Assembly: GCF_008014775.2 (NCBI RefSeq)
Contig: NZ_CP144914.1
Span: 372,001-436,000, forward strand
Length of the DNA stretch: 64,000 nt
From: Alkalicoccus halolimnae
GTDB lineage: Bacteria; Bacillota; Bacilli; Bacillales; Salisediminibacteriaceae
Direction: 5' to 3'
How positions within the stretch are numbered: the stretch's first letter is position 1; the number at the start of each line of letters is the position of its first letter. The position numbers and the translations under genes are program-made. Below are positions 27,403 through 36,012 of the stretch, piece by piece. The notes beneath the pieces were generated by a model, which saw only the letters and a program-made list of their open reading frames with translations, had not been told where the DNA came from and made no database searches.

Positions 27403-28641
27403 TTACCTCTCCTTCTGAGGGCAGTAGGCCCACGAATATAAAATATCTTTCAGGAGCGCCAGTCCGCTTTCCAGATGAAGCGGGTCCGTAAATTCCATGG
27501 GGTCGTGGCTTATCCCGTCTTTGCTTGGTACAAAGAGAAGGGCGGAAGGAATGCTTCGCCCCATTACCTGCGCATCGTGGCCTGCTCCGCTGTACATGAT
27601 CCGGTAGTTTTGGCCCCGGTCTTTGCAGAGGTGTTCGATTTCGCTTATCATACCGCCATCCATTGCGACCGGATCCACGCTCATAAAGCATTCACTGGAT
27701 ATCGACAGACGATAAAAACGGGCCGTTGCCCTCATCGCTTCCTCTATAGTTTCGCAGACAGTTTCAAGTACTTTCTTTTCCGGGTGGCGAATGTCGATGG
27801 AAAAGGACACATAGCCGGGGATAACATTAACGGAATTTGGACTCGCTTCAATCTGACCTACTGTTGCTACAGCAGGATCCCCCAGTCTTCTGACTATATC
27901 GAGCGTTTTCTGAATCATCGCGCTTGCGCCTTCCATGGCGTCGCGACGCATTGTCATCGGGGTGGTGCCAGCATGGTCTGCTTTTCCGGTAACATGAACA
28001 GTGAATCGTTTCTGGCCTGTCACAGCCGCGGCAATTCCAATATCCTGCGCCTGCTTTTCCAGCAGACAGCCCTGCTCGATGTGCAGTTCAACAAAACGCT
28101 GCACGTCGCTGCGTCCCCCGGGAACAAGAGGATTGAGAAAACCTGCCTTTTCTTTAGCTTCTATAAGAGAGGTTCCGGCAGGGTCTTTTATTTCCTGGAG
28201 GTCGGCTTCTATATATTCTCCGGTCACATAGGATGAGCCTAAATACGTGTAAGGAAAGCGGCTGCCTTCTTCTTCGCAGAAAATGACTACTTCCATTGTT
28301 TTATGAGGTTTTCCTTTCAACGCTGCAAGTTCTGAGACCGCGAGGATAGAACTGATAATTCCATAGGAACCGTCGTATTTCCCACCCTGCCTGACGCTGT
28401 CGAGATGAGAGCCTGTAAGAATGACCTCATCTGTTTCTCCCTGTATGCGTCCGAAAAGATTCCCGACGCTGTCAGTGGTAACGTCAAAACCCAGCTGACG
28501 CATCCATTCCTGCAGAGCTTTTAATGCTCTGCTCCATGATTCAGTATATACAAGGCGGGTAACTCCGTTTTTTTCTTCAGGATCGGTAAAAGAAGCGAGC
28601 CACTCGATCATTTCCTGCAGGTCCGTCTTTTCGGTTTTCAA
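27403..28641 (-). CDS. pucF: Allantoate amidohydrolase
   Basis: M20-family metal-dependent amidohydrolase (allantoate/N-carbamoyl-amino-acid hydrolase group) of 412 residues. Metal ligands and surrounding motifs are GSHLDSV, YDGSYG, CEEEGSRF, ELHIEQG and a late GAGHDAQ. The dimerisation domain contains TGKADHAGTTPM. It releases ammonia and CO2 from allantoate, giving ureidoglycine, the substrate of the downstream aminotransferase. The start codon is TTG 28641, supported by AGAGGAGG at ideal spacing. Confidence 0.9.
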   Translation of the reverse strand: MKTEKTDLQEMIEWLASFTDPEEKNGVTRLVYTESWSRALKALQEWMRQLGFDVTTDSVGNLFGRIQGETDEVILTGSHLDSVRQGGKYDGSYGIISSILAVSELAALKGKPHKTMEVVIFCEEEGSRFPYTYLGSSYVTGEYIEADLQEIKDPAGTSLIEAKEKAGFLNPLVPGGRSDVQRFVELHIEQGCLLEKQAQDIGIAAAVTGQKRFTVHVTGKADHAGTTPMTMRRDAMEGASAMIQKTLDIVRRLGDPAVATVGQIEASPNSVNVIPGYVSFSIDIRHPEKKVLETVCETIEEAMRATARFYRLSISSECFMSVDPVAMDGGMISEIEHLCKDRGQNYRIMYSGAGHDAQVMGRSIPSALLFVPSKDGISHDPMEFTDPLHLESGLALLKDILYSWAYCPQKER

Positions 28642-29052
28642 ATAGTTTCCTCCTCTGCACGCAGTGGTTTCTTAACAGGCGCTATGGAAACAGCTTTTTC
28701 TTTTCAGCTGTGTCGATAAATATAGAAAGCTTCGCTTCAGCCGCCCGGAAAGCGCCCCAGTGGGAACGAAAGCGCACGTTCGTTTCTTATATACTCTATT
28801 TTCAAGGCAGCTTTCTTTTTAAAAGTGTACGATGAGATTTTTTGGATGTCACTGGTTAAAGTGCATAAAAATAAAAACAGCGGTGGATACCCAGCCCAAA
28901 AAGCCTGCCTTAATCAATAGCTCCGCTAAAGAAAGCGTTGCTGTTGATCGGAAAAAATCCGCAGCAGCACACCTGCCAAAGAACTGTTATATAAAGGAGA
29001 ATAGGCTCTGGAAAGATAACCTTACAAAGAAATACAGGGGGGAGGAGAGGAA
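28642..29052. other. Divergent promoter region pucF / pucR
   Basis: Contains R1 copy c (about 28737-28815) and, at 28851-28860, ACTGGTTAAA, which includes TGGTTAA, resembling the core of the B. subtilis PucR box (TTGGTTAA) with one mismatch. A PucR operator here would fit regulation of both the pucF-pucG and the pucR-pucH units. This is suggestive only. Confidence 0.4.
28737..28815 (-). repeat. Dispersed repeat R1, copy c (partial)
   Basis: GCCGCCCGGAAAGCG...GGGAACGAAAGCGCA...CTATTTTCAAGGCAGC is the reverse complement of the first ~75 bp of the R1 repeat; the rest of the element is missing. Confidence 0.65.
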
Positions 29053-30648
29053 ATGGAATTACACCTGCTGATGCAGCAGTCCGCGCTCGTACATTCCCAG
29101 ATCATAGCTGGCAGAGACGGATTAATGAGGAGAGTGTCTTCCGTTAATACGATGGATGCTCCCGATATTCTGGAATACCTGGAAGAAGGGCAGCTTTTAT
29201 TGACTACCGGTTATTCGCTGAAAGACAATCTGGAGCGGCTTCCGGACATGATCCGGAGAATGCATGAGCGGGGATGCGCGGGGCTTGGAATAAAATCGAA
29301 AAAGTTTTTAGGAGGGATATCCGAAGAGGCGGCACGTGCTGCTTCAGATCTTTCCTTTCCCCTGTTCGAGCTTCCCCCGGATATTTCTCTCGGACGTCTG
29401 GTGCATGACTCGCTGGCCCTTGTATTGAAAAGCCGGGAACAGGAGCTGCAGGAATCAAAGTACTTCCACGAAAAATTGAGCGGTCTGCTGCACCAGGAAG
29501 GAGGGTTAACGCTTGTCATGCGCGAAATGGAAAGGACATTAGCATGCCGCATTTCTCTTATGAATGCGAGAAAGGAACTACTTTATACCAGGTCCGGGGA
29601 AAATCAGGAAGAGCTGACTTCTCTCTTTATTCCAGACGGAGAGCGAAGGTTTTATACCTGTGAAAACAGCCGGGGAGGAATGTGGACGCTGTATCCCGTT
29701 GAAGCTGGTCATCGATGCAATGGTATGCTTGTTTTTGACAGGGAAATGACCGAGTCGCAGCCGCAGGCCCTTCTTGTTTCCCACGCAGCGAATGTAATTT
29801 CTTTTGAATTAATGAAACAGCAGGCAGTTACGCAGCACGACCGGATGATGAAAAACGCCTTTTTTAACGATGTGCTGGAAGGGAGATTCCGCACAAATGC
29901 AGAAATCAGCTCCCGGGGAAGCTATTACGGAGTGGAAGAGGAAACGATGTATTTAACGGCGGCGGCTCAGCTGGATACTTTCTCGATGGAGGAGGGGGAA
30001 CGGATGCTTTATGAAAAGAAGGCTGAAGTATATGATCTGCTGAGTGAACTTCTTCCCGCACTTCTCCCATCCCACATTCTTTTTATGAAAGGAGAGCTTT
30101 TCGTTATTCTTACAGGGGTCCATTTTATGCATGAAGAAGTTGAAGAGGACTTCATTAAAGTTCTCACGGACCTGCAGCTTGCCTGCAGTGAAAGGCTGAA
30201 CGCAAGTCTTTCTTTTGGGATAGGAAACGCAGCACCTCAGCTGACAGACTTAAAACGGACCTGGCAGGAATCAGTTGAAGCACTTCATACTGGTCTTCAG
30301 CTCTATAAAACATCTTTTGTACAGACGAGCCGGACGAAGGGGCTGAAAGAGCTTATCAGTATGACGGCTGATCAGAACAGACGATCTTTTGTTAAGTATG
30401 AGCTTTATCCGCTGCTTCACCTTGCAAATGAAAAAGAACGGTCGATCCTTATCCAGACGCTTACTGCCTTTCTTGAAGAAAATTGTCATATCTCCAATAC
30501 AGCTGAGAGGCTGGACATCCACCGCAATACAGTATTGTTCCGCATCCATAAATGTGAAGAGCTGCTGGCAAAGGATATTAAAGATCCCTATACCTCCCTC
30601 TCCCTGCGAATGGCCCTTTACATTCAGAAAGAGTGGAAAGATTCCTGA
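29053..30648 (+). CDS. pucR: PucR-family transcriptional regulator of purine catabolism
   Basis: Regulator of 531 residues with the standard PucR layout. The N-terminal purine-catabolism regulatory domain (~1-125) has VSSVNTMDAPDILEYL and LLLTTGYSLKD. A GGDEF-like middle region follows. The C-terminal helix-turn-helix includes FLEENCHISNTAERLDIHRNTVLFRI near residues 472-498 (core HISNTAERLDIHRNTV). In B. subtilis PucR activates puc genes in response to allantoin/allantoate. Its placement between the divergent pucFG unit and pucH supports local control. GGGAGGAGAGG precedes ATG 29053. Confidence 0.92.
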   Translation: MELHLLMQQSALVHSQIIAGRDGLMRRVSSVNTMDAPDILEYLEEGQLLLTTGYSLKDNLERLPDMIRRMHERGCAGLGIKSKKFLGGISEEAARAASDLSFPLFELPPDISLGRLVHDSLALVLKSREQELQESKYFHEKLSGLLHQEGGLTLVMREMERTLACRISLMNARKELLYTRSGENQEELTSLFIPDGERRFYTCENSRGGMWTLYPVEAGHRCNGMLVFDREMTESQPQALLVSHAANVISFELMKQQAVTQHDRMMKNAFFNDVLEGRFRTNAEISSRGSYYGVEEETMYLTAAAQLDTFSMEEGERMLYEKKAEVYDLLSELLPALLPSHILFMKGELFVILTGVHFMHEEVEEDFIKVLTDLQLACSERLNASLSFGIGNAAPQLTDLKRTWQESVEALHTGLQLYKTSFVQTSRTKGLKELISMTADQNRRSFVKYELYPLLHLANEKERSILIQTLTAFLEENCHISNTAERLDIHRNTVLFRIHKCEELLAKDIKDPYTSLSLRMALYIQKEWKDS

Positions 30649-30734
30649 AAAGAACAGCATTCCGGAATTTGTAGAAAGCGGTTTGAACCGATTACCAAAT
30701 ATCAGGAAAAACAAAGATGGCGGAGGGGTTAAGA

Positions 30735-32024
30735 ATGGAGCTGCTTATCCAGAACGCAGAAATTTATAGAGGGAAAAACTGGGAGACAAAAGACCTGTTT
30801 CTCAAAGACGGAAAAATACAGCAGATTCTTCCGAAAGGTTCCGGCCGTTCAGAAAATAAATGGAATGCAGCAGGACAAAAAGTACTTCCAGGCCTACTTG
30901 ATATCCATGTTCACTTAAATGAGCCCGGTCGTGCAGATTGGGAAGGGATGAAAACCGGAACGGCTGCTTTAGCTGCAGGAGGAGTTACTACCTTTTTTGA
31001 TATGCCGCTGAACTGCAGTCCGCCGACAGCTACAGCGGAGCGGGTACGCGAAAAGCAGCGGCTGGCAGAAAGGAAGTCCCTGATAAACAGCGGCTGGTGG
31101 GGAGCTTTACTGCCTGGGCACCTCAAGGATTTACCCGAGATGAAAGAAGCCGGAGTTATCGGTTTTAAAACGTTTATGTCTGCCTCAGGCATCGAGGAAT
31201 TCCCCCATGCCGAGGACGGATTTCTCCTGGAGGGAATGGAGAAAATTGCTTCACTCGGTATGGTGCTGGCCGTGCATGCAGAATCCAATGCGGTTATTAA
31301 TTATTTAACGGCAAAAGTGAAGGCGGAAAACGGGGCTGCTATGCTTGATTATGCAAAGACAAGACCGCCGGCAGCGGAAGCAGAGGCAGTGCAGCGCATC
31401 CTCGCATTCGCCGAAGTAACAGGATGTTCCGTACATATCTGTCATGTAAGCAGCGAAGCGGTAGTCCGGATTATAGCTGAAGCCAAGAGACGGGGAATAG
31501 ATGTAACCGCAGAGACGTGCCCCCATTATTTATGCTTTTCCCTTGAAGAAGCGGCGCAAATAGGGTCAGCGGCTAAATGTGCCCCGCCGATTCGTTCCGA
31601 CAAAGAGGCGCTGTGGCAGGCTCTTCGGGACGGGGATCTGGACTTCGTCAGTTCCGATCATTCTCCTTCGCCGCCCCACATGAAAAAGGGAAACCTGTTT
31701 GACAGCTGGGGAGGGGTAGCCGGGGCACAGCAGACGATTGATGTCCTGTTAACAGAAGGTTTTCACAAAAGAAACATTCCGCTTGAAGAAATCCTTCCAT
31801 GGGTGACAACGAATCCCGCAGCCCGCTTTGGTTTCCGGGGCAGAAAAGGACAGATTGAAGAAGGCGCAGATGCCGATCTGACCATTGTTAACACAGAAGA
31901 AAAATGGGTGCTGAAAGAGGAGGATCTGTACCAGCGTCATAAAGTTTCTCCTTATCTGGGAAAAACGTTTACGGGAAAAGTTACCTGCACGATCGTTGGA
32001 GGAATCGTTGTTTACAAGCCGTAA
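30735..32024 (+). CDS. pucH: Allantoinase
   Basis: Cyclic amidohydrolase of 429 residues. Zinc ligands are in DIHVHLNEPGR; the carboxylated lysine is in GFKTFMS; further ligands are in AVHAES and HICHVSS, and the catalytic aspartate is in VSSDHSPSP. It opens allantoin to allantoate, linking the urate operon (25 kb region) to pucF. ATG 30735 has GGAGGGG at 30722-30728; the ATG at 30717 overlaps this site and is rejected. It follows pucR by 86 bp in the same direction. Confidence 0.93.
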   Translation: MELLIQNAEIYRGKNWETKDLFLKDGKIQQILPKGSGRSENKWNAAGQKVLPGLLDIHVHLNEPGRADWEGMKTGTAALAAGGVTTFFDMPLNCSPPTATAERVREKQRLAERKSLINSGWWGALLPGHLKDLPEMKEAGVIGFKTFMSASGIEEFPHAEDGFLLEGMEKIASLGMVLAVHAESNAVINYLTAKVKAENGAAMLDYAKTRPPAAEAEAVQRILAFAEVTGCSVHICHVSSEAVVRIIAEAKRRGIDVTAETCPHYLCFSLEEAAQIGSAAKCAPPIRSDKEALWQALRDGDLDFVSSDHSPSPPHMKKGNLFDSWGGVAGAQQTIDVLLTEGFHKRNIPLEEILPWVTTNPAARFGFRGRKGQIEEGADADLTIVNTEEKWVLKEEDLYQRHKVSPYLGKTFTGKVTCTIVGGIVVYKP

Positions 32025-32110
32025 ACCCGAAGCGTCACAGTTATTTCACTTTCTATTCTGCGAAGGGAAACGTAAAATAAGAAGGGAGCAAACGCAGAGG
32101 AGTGGAAGGA

Positions 32111-32917
32111 ATGAGAAAAGCATTACTTACTTTAGGTGTTTCCCTTGCTGCACTGACTGCCTGTGGTACGGAAGAAGAAAACAATGCAGGCGGAGCTGTC
32201 AGTGTGGACGACGTAAACCTGGAGCAGCTGGAAGTGGAAATCGATGCCCCGGAAGCGATTGACCCGGGAGAAGAAGCCGAACTCAAAGCCTTCGTCACAC
32301 AGGGGGAAGAGTCTATAGATGATGCAGATGAAGTAATGTTTGAAGTGTGGCCGGAAGGAGCTAAATCAGAAAGTGAAATGGTCGAGGCCGATTTTTCCGG
32401 AGAAGAAGGTTGGTATGAAACAAGCTACACCTTCGACGAAGAGGCACACTACCATGTTCAGGCTCATACAACAGCCCGCGGGATGCACGTTATGCCTGTC
32501 CATGAGATGAAAGTAGGTAATCCGGAAGAGGCAGAAGACGAGACCTCAGAGGAACATCAAGAACACAGTGAATCAGAGATGCATGGCGGGGACGAGGCCC
32601 ATGACCATAGTTATAACGAGGACTTTACGGCACACCTTCAAACGTCCGGCGAAAGTCAGACCGGGGAAGACATCACTCTGGAAACAGAGGCTTCCTGGCA
32701 GGAAGAAAGCTGGACGGAAGGAGAAGTGACCTACGAAGTGTGGAAGCATGGAGATGAAGCACGGGAATGGATCGACGCCGAGGAAACAGAGGAGGGCAGC
32801 TACGAAGCGGGGCATGTCTTTGAAGAAGCCGGAGATTATCATATCGTCGTTCATGCTTCGGATGAAAATATTCACGAACACGTAGAGTTTTTCATTGAAA
32901 TTAAAGAAGAGGAATAG
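32111..32917 (+). CDS. Acidic lipoprotein with two YtkA/FixH-like domains
   Basis: Exported lipoprotein of 268 residues. The N terminus is a short signal ending in the lipobox LTAC, with the lipidated cysteine at residue ~18. Two similar immunoglobulin-like units follow (about 38-142 and 175-268). Each has a FEVW/YEVW strand, a GWYETSYTF or GSYEAGHVF strand, and ends with YHVQAHT or YHIVVHA, as in YtkA-like (PF13115-type) proteins. The linker is rich in His, Glu and Asp, suggesting possible metal binding. The composition is extremely acidic. GAGGAG precedes ATG 32111. It is followed by its own terminator. The function is unknown; YtkA/FixH relatives are often linked to copper or cytochrome assembly. 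Confidence 0.8.
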   Translation: MRKALLTLGVSLAALTACGTEEENNAGGAVSVDDVNLEQLEVEIDAPEAIDPGEEAELKAFVTQGEESIDDADEVMFEVWPEGAKSESEMVEADFSGEEGWYETSYTFDEEAHYHVQAHTTARGMHVMPVHEMKVGNPEEAEDETSEEHQEHSESEMHGGDEAHDHSYNEDFTAHLQTSGESQTGEDITLETEASWQEESWTEGEVTYEVWKHGDEAREWIDAEETEEGSYEAGHVFEEAGDYHIVVHASDENIHEHVEFFIEIKEEE

Positions 32918-32933
32918 CAGACAGAAGCTGCCC

Positions 32934-32957
32934 GGTTGGTGACGGGGCAGCTTTTTT
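32934..32957 (+). terminator. Terminator of the lipoprotein gene
   Basis: AAGCTGCCC and GGGGCAGCTT form a stem around a 9-nt loop, followed by six T. Confidence 0.9.
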
Positions 32958-33190
32958 CAGCCGCGCAGATAACCCGGAAACGAAAAATGCCTGAGCCGTT
33001 TTCTAAGCACGGGAAAGCCTGGGATGAATGAGTTTTCGGAGCTTCGGTCACCCGCCCGCAAGCAGAATAATCATCCGGAAACCGTGTATAAAAATGGGAC
33101 TTTTTCTGGGAATATCGTATATAAAAGAGGTTTACTTCAGTGAAAAAAAAGGAAGGAGGAGAATATTACACAAGAAAGGGGGCTTTTTTT

Positions 33191-33259
33191 ATGCTTCGTA
33201 CAATATTAATGGTGATCGGTGCACTCGTGGTAATTAGCTTTATCATTAGTATGCTGTAA
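33191..33259 (+). CDS. 22-residue single-span membrane peptide
   Basis: An ATG-initiated frame of 22 codons encodes one hydrophobic helix (LMVIGALVVISFIISM) with a single basic residue, Arg3, before it. The GAAAGGGGG ribosome site (33172-33180) lies about 10 nt upstream, and a strong terminator begins 14 bp after the stop. The combination of ribosome site, complete membrane helix and dedicated terminator argues for a real microprotein gene. The function is unknown. Nothing else is recognised in 32958-33170. Confidence 0.6.
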   Translation: MLRTILMVIGALVVISFIISML

Positions 33260-33272
33260 TTATAATAGTAAG

Positions 33273-33304
33273 TACCGCCGTCACCAGAATCACGGCGGTT
33301 TTTT
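33273..33304 (+). terminator. Terminator after the membrane peptide
   Basis: ACCGCCGT and ACGGCGGT form a perfect 8-bp GC-rich stem with a 10-nt loop, followed by a T-run. Confidence 0.9.
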
Positions 33305-33418
33305 ACTGTTTTAATACATAAGTGCTGTTAAGAGAAATAGTTTTCGGTGAATCCTTCCTGGAAATGTGCTATGATAACGATGAAAATGTATGTTTCACCT
33401 GATAAAGGGGGATGCCGA

Positions 33419-33934
33419 GTGGAAGAAAAAAAGAAAAAAGGCTCCTGGCTTATACCGATCATTCTTGCGGTAGCTGTAGCTTTTGTCGTTCGCTCTTTTT
33501 TCATTGCGCCGTACGTGGTGGAAGGAGCATCAATGGAACCATCTCTTGAAAATAACGACCGGATTTTAGTGAATAAAACAACGACGTGGCTCGGGGAGTT
33601 TGAGCGCGGCGATATTATTATTATTGAAGACGAAGAAAACCGCCACTACGTGAAGCGGATTATTGCCCTCCCGGGAGAAACGCTGGAAATGGCAGACGGA
33701 TCGCTGACGGTGGAAGGCGAAGAAATTGAAGAGCCTTATGTTAAAGAACTGGAGCTTTACGCGGAGCAGCTTGAAGAAGTAACAATGGCCGAAGACGAAT
33801 ACTTCGTTATGGGAGACAACCGCGGAAACAGCATGGACAGCCGGAATGGATTAGGATATATCGATGAAGATAATATCGTAGGCCGCTCAGCTGTAGTGTT
33901 CTTTCCCCTTTCAAATATGCAGATGACGAACTAA
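33419..33934 (+). CDS. lepB: Type I signal peptidase
   Basis: Membrane-anchored leader peptidase of 171 residues. A Lys-rich start (VEEKKKKG) is followed by one membrane span (IPIILAVAVAFVVRSFF). The catalytic serine lies in VEGASMEPSL and the catalytic lysine in YVKRIIALPGE. Box E (MGDNRGNSMDSR) is intact. It removes Sec and Tat signal peptides on the outer face of the membrane. The start is GTG 33419, with AAAGGGGG at 33404-33411; an ATG upstream in the same frame lacks a site. Its position next to the Tat-exported dehydrogenase genes may be coincidental. Confidence 0.93.
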   Translation: MEEKKKKGSWLIPIILAVAVAFVVRSFFIAPYVVEGASMEPSLENNDRILVNKTTTWLGEFERGDIIIIEDEENRHYVKRIIALPGETLEMADGSLTVEGEEIEEPYVKELELYAEQLEEVTMAEDEYFVMGDNRGNSMDSRNGLGYIDEDNIVGRSAVVFFPLSNMQMTN

Positions 33935-34005
33935 AGCAGAGGAGGCTGTCTCACAAAGTACATCGAGACAGCCAGGTAAGCACGCTCGGAGCCCGACAAT
34001 ATGTT

Positions 34006-34044
34006 AAAAAGCCTGTTAGACTGCGATTTGTCTAACAGGCTTTT
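34006..34044. terminator. Bidirectional terminator between lepB and the GMC-A operon
   Basis: AAAAGCCTGTTAGAC and GTCTAACAGGCTTTT form a 15-bp perfect stem around an 8-nt loop. A second hairpin (GGCTGTCTC/GAGACAGCC, 33944-33973) lies just upstream without a T-run. Confidence 0.9.
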
Positions 34045-34070
34045 GTCTGTGCGAAGCCGTGCTCCTGTTC

Positions 34071-34196
34071 TTATGGATCAGCTCCTTTTTCTATCTTCTC
34101 AATGTCTTTTGTCTTGTGATTCGGCCATTCGTTTCTCAGGCGATTTTTAAATTTCTGCCAGTATTCTGAAGGATGCGGACTTTTCCTGAAATACAA
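34071..34196 (-). pseudogene. Possible gene remnant
   Basis: On the minus strand a 41-codon stretch with coding-like composition (SEYWQKFKNRLRNEWPNHK) runs to a stop at 34071. It has no ribosome site, and a stop codon lies directly before its first possible TTG. It may be the tail of a decayed gene. I cannot name the family. Confidence 0.25.
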
Positions 34197-34244
34197 TCAG
34201 TGTAATCAAAGCATAAGGCCGGCACCTGCAGTTCCCGTATTCCT

Positions 34245-35993
34245 TCAGGATTTCATCTTTTTCTCCGGTCCTGCTTTAACCAGTTCCCCTCCTTCATTTT
34301 CCAAATATAATTTAATTCCTTCTGAAGCTCTGTAGGCTAAAGCACCTATAGTAGGAGTAACGCCGCTGTATCCACTGTTATGTGGAAAAGCGGAACCGCC
34401 GACCACAAATAAATTTTCACAGTCCCACATCTGCAGATAACTATTCACAGCGGAGATCTCAGGATCATCCCCTATTATAACTCCTCCGGTATTGTGGGTA
34501 GCCTGGTAAGGAACGATCGTATAGTCTCCAAAATCGTAAAGGGTCTCTACATAGTCTGCCCCCATTTCGTAAAGAAATTCCTCCATTATTTCCATCTGAT
34601 GATTGCCGAGGGAGTGATCCTGATCGGTAAAGTTATAGGTCATGCGGAGGAGCGGGTCACCGAATTCATCAGTGTAGGTCGGATCAAGATCCAGGTAGTT
34701 GTTTCGTGAAGGTAAACTCGCACCTTCCATGATTAAAGTGTAATGCTGCGTAAAAAATTTTGTGGACTGCTGTTTGAATTCTCTGCCCCAGGTTTTGGTG
34801 CCTGGGGGGACGGGATTGTTGGCAATAGGACGAAGGCCGGACTGCATGAAAAGAATCATTCCTCCGTGAAGGAAGTCGAGATTTTCATGATCAAAATTAT
34901 CGCCGTTATAATCGTCGAAAGCAGCTCCGAGCGCACCTGCACCGGCAAAAATATTAAATTTTTCTTCTTCAAAGAAACCGGTCGCTGCGAGGCCGACCTG
35001 ATAACAGTAGTTTCGTCCGATCACTCCTTCTTCGGTTTCAGGGTCGTAGGGCTCCCCAATCTCTGAGTGGAGCAGCAGCCGGGTGTTATTCATCGTATAG
35101 GCGGTTAAGATGACAACATCAGCAGGCTGGAAAAACTCTTCCTGGGTCAATGTATCAATATAATAGACTCCTGTGGCCCGCTCTCCGTCATAGTCAATCC
35201 GTCTGACATTGGAATTGGGACGGAGCTCAAAATTTCCGGTTTCTTTAGCTGTAGGGATAACAGTAATCAGCGGATCGGACTTTGCTGCATAATCACACCC
35301 GAAACGCTCGCAGAAAGAACAGTACTGGCAGGCATTAATTGTCTGGCCGTCGGGATTTGTATATTGTTCTGACAGGTTGGCTGATGGCAGGTGGTATGGA
35401 TGGAATCCCATATTCCGGGCGGTATCTTTGAATTTGGTAATCAGGGGGGTCTCCATCATCGGTGGAGTGGGATAAGGGTTTTCTCTGGGAGCAGTTAACT
35501 CATTGTCTTCTCCGGAAACACCAGCCATCTTCTCAAACTTATCGTAGTATGGTTCCATCTCATCGTAGCTTAATCCCCAGTCCTGAATACGCATATCTTC
35601 AGGAATTTTATCTTCCCCGTATCTTTCCACAGTTTGAGAACGAATTTCAAAGTCATAAGGCAGAAAGCGCGGGCACTGTCCGTTCCAGTGTACACCGGCT
35701 CCGCCTACGTCAGTTCCGAGAAGAAAGGAACCGTGCTGACGCATAGGCAGGGCCCGCTGCTCAGAATTATTGCGGAAGGTCAGCGTTTCTTTAGATAAAT
35801 CCTGCATGAGCTCATAGCGGATGGCATATTTCAGCTCATCCTTCTGCATAGTGAAATCATCAAGAGATTTTTCCTGTCCCCGCTCGAGGCCGACAACCTG
35901 GATACCTTCCTTAGTCAGCTCCGCAGCGATGATACCGCCGGCCCAGCCAACTCCAATTACAACTGCTTCGACACGTTCTAATTCTGTAGTCAT
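34245..35993 (-). CDS. GMC-family flavoprotein dehydrogenase A (gluconate 2-dehydrogenase large-subunit type)
   Basis: FAD-dependent GMC oxidoreductase of 582 residues. The N-terminal dinucleotide motif reads VIGVGWAGGIIAAEL. A middle cysteine cluster CQYCSFCERFGCDYAAKSDP is typical of the gluconate/sorbosone-type dehydrogenase branch. The C-terminal GMC domain has the catalytic-region THNTGGVIIG and FPHNSGYSG. It has no signal peptide of its own, so it probably rides out of the cell bound to its Tat-signal partner encoded 19 bp upstream. ATG 35993 follows AAAGGCGG; upstream in-frame codons overlap the partner gene. It is paralogous to the gene at 40958-42706. The substrate (sugar, sugar acid or polyol) is undetermined. 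Confidence 0.85.
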   Translation of the reverse strand: MTTELERVEAVVIGVGWAGGIIAAELTKEGIQVVGLERGQEKSLDDFTMQKDELKYAIRYELMQDLSKETLTFRNNSEQRALPMRQHGSFLLGTDVGGAGVHWNGQCPRFLPYDFEIRSQTVERYGEDKIPEDMRIQDWGLSYDEMEPYYDKFEKMAGVSGEDNELTAPRENPYPTPPMMETPLITKFKDTARNMGFHPYHLPSANLSEQYTNPDGQTINACQYCSFCERFGCDYAAKSDPLITVIPTAKETGNFELRPNSNVRRIDYDGERATGVYYIDTLTQEEFFQPADVVILTAYTMNNTRLLLHSEIGEPYDPETEEGVIGRNYCYQVGLAATGFFEEEKFNIFAGAGALGAAFDDYNGDNFDHENLDFLHGGMILFMQSGLRPIANNPVPPGTKTWGREFKQQSTKFFTQHYTLIMEGASLPSRNNYLDLDPTYTDEFGDPLLRMTYNFTDQDHSLGNHQMEIMEEFLYEMGADYVETLYDFGDYTIVPYQATHNTGGVIIGDDPEISAVNSYLQMWDCENLFVVGGSAFPHNSGYSGVTPTIGALAYRASEGIKLYLENEGGELVKAGPEKKMKS

Positions 35994-36012
35994 ATGCGTC
36001 CGCCTTTCCGTT

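Noticed and set aside
33944..33973. Terminator directly after lepB
   Set aside because: GGCTGTCTC/GAGACAGCC forms a stem but no T-run follows; the true terminator is more likely the hairpin at 34006-34044.
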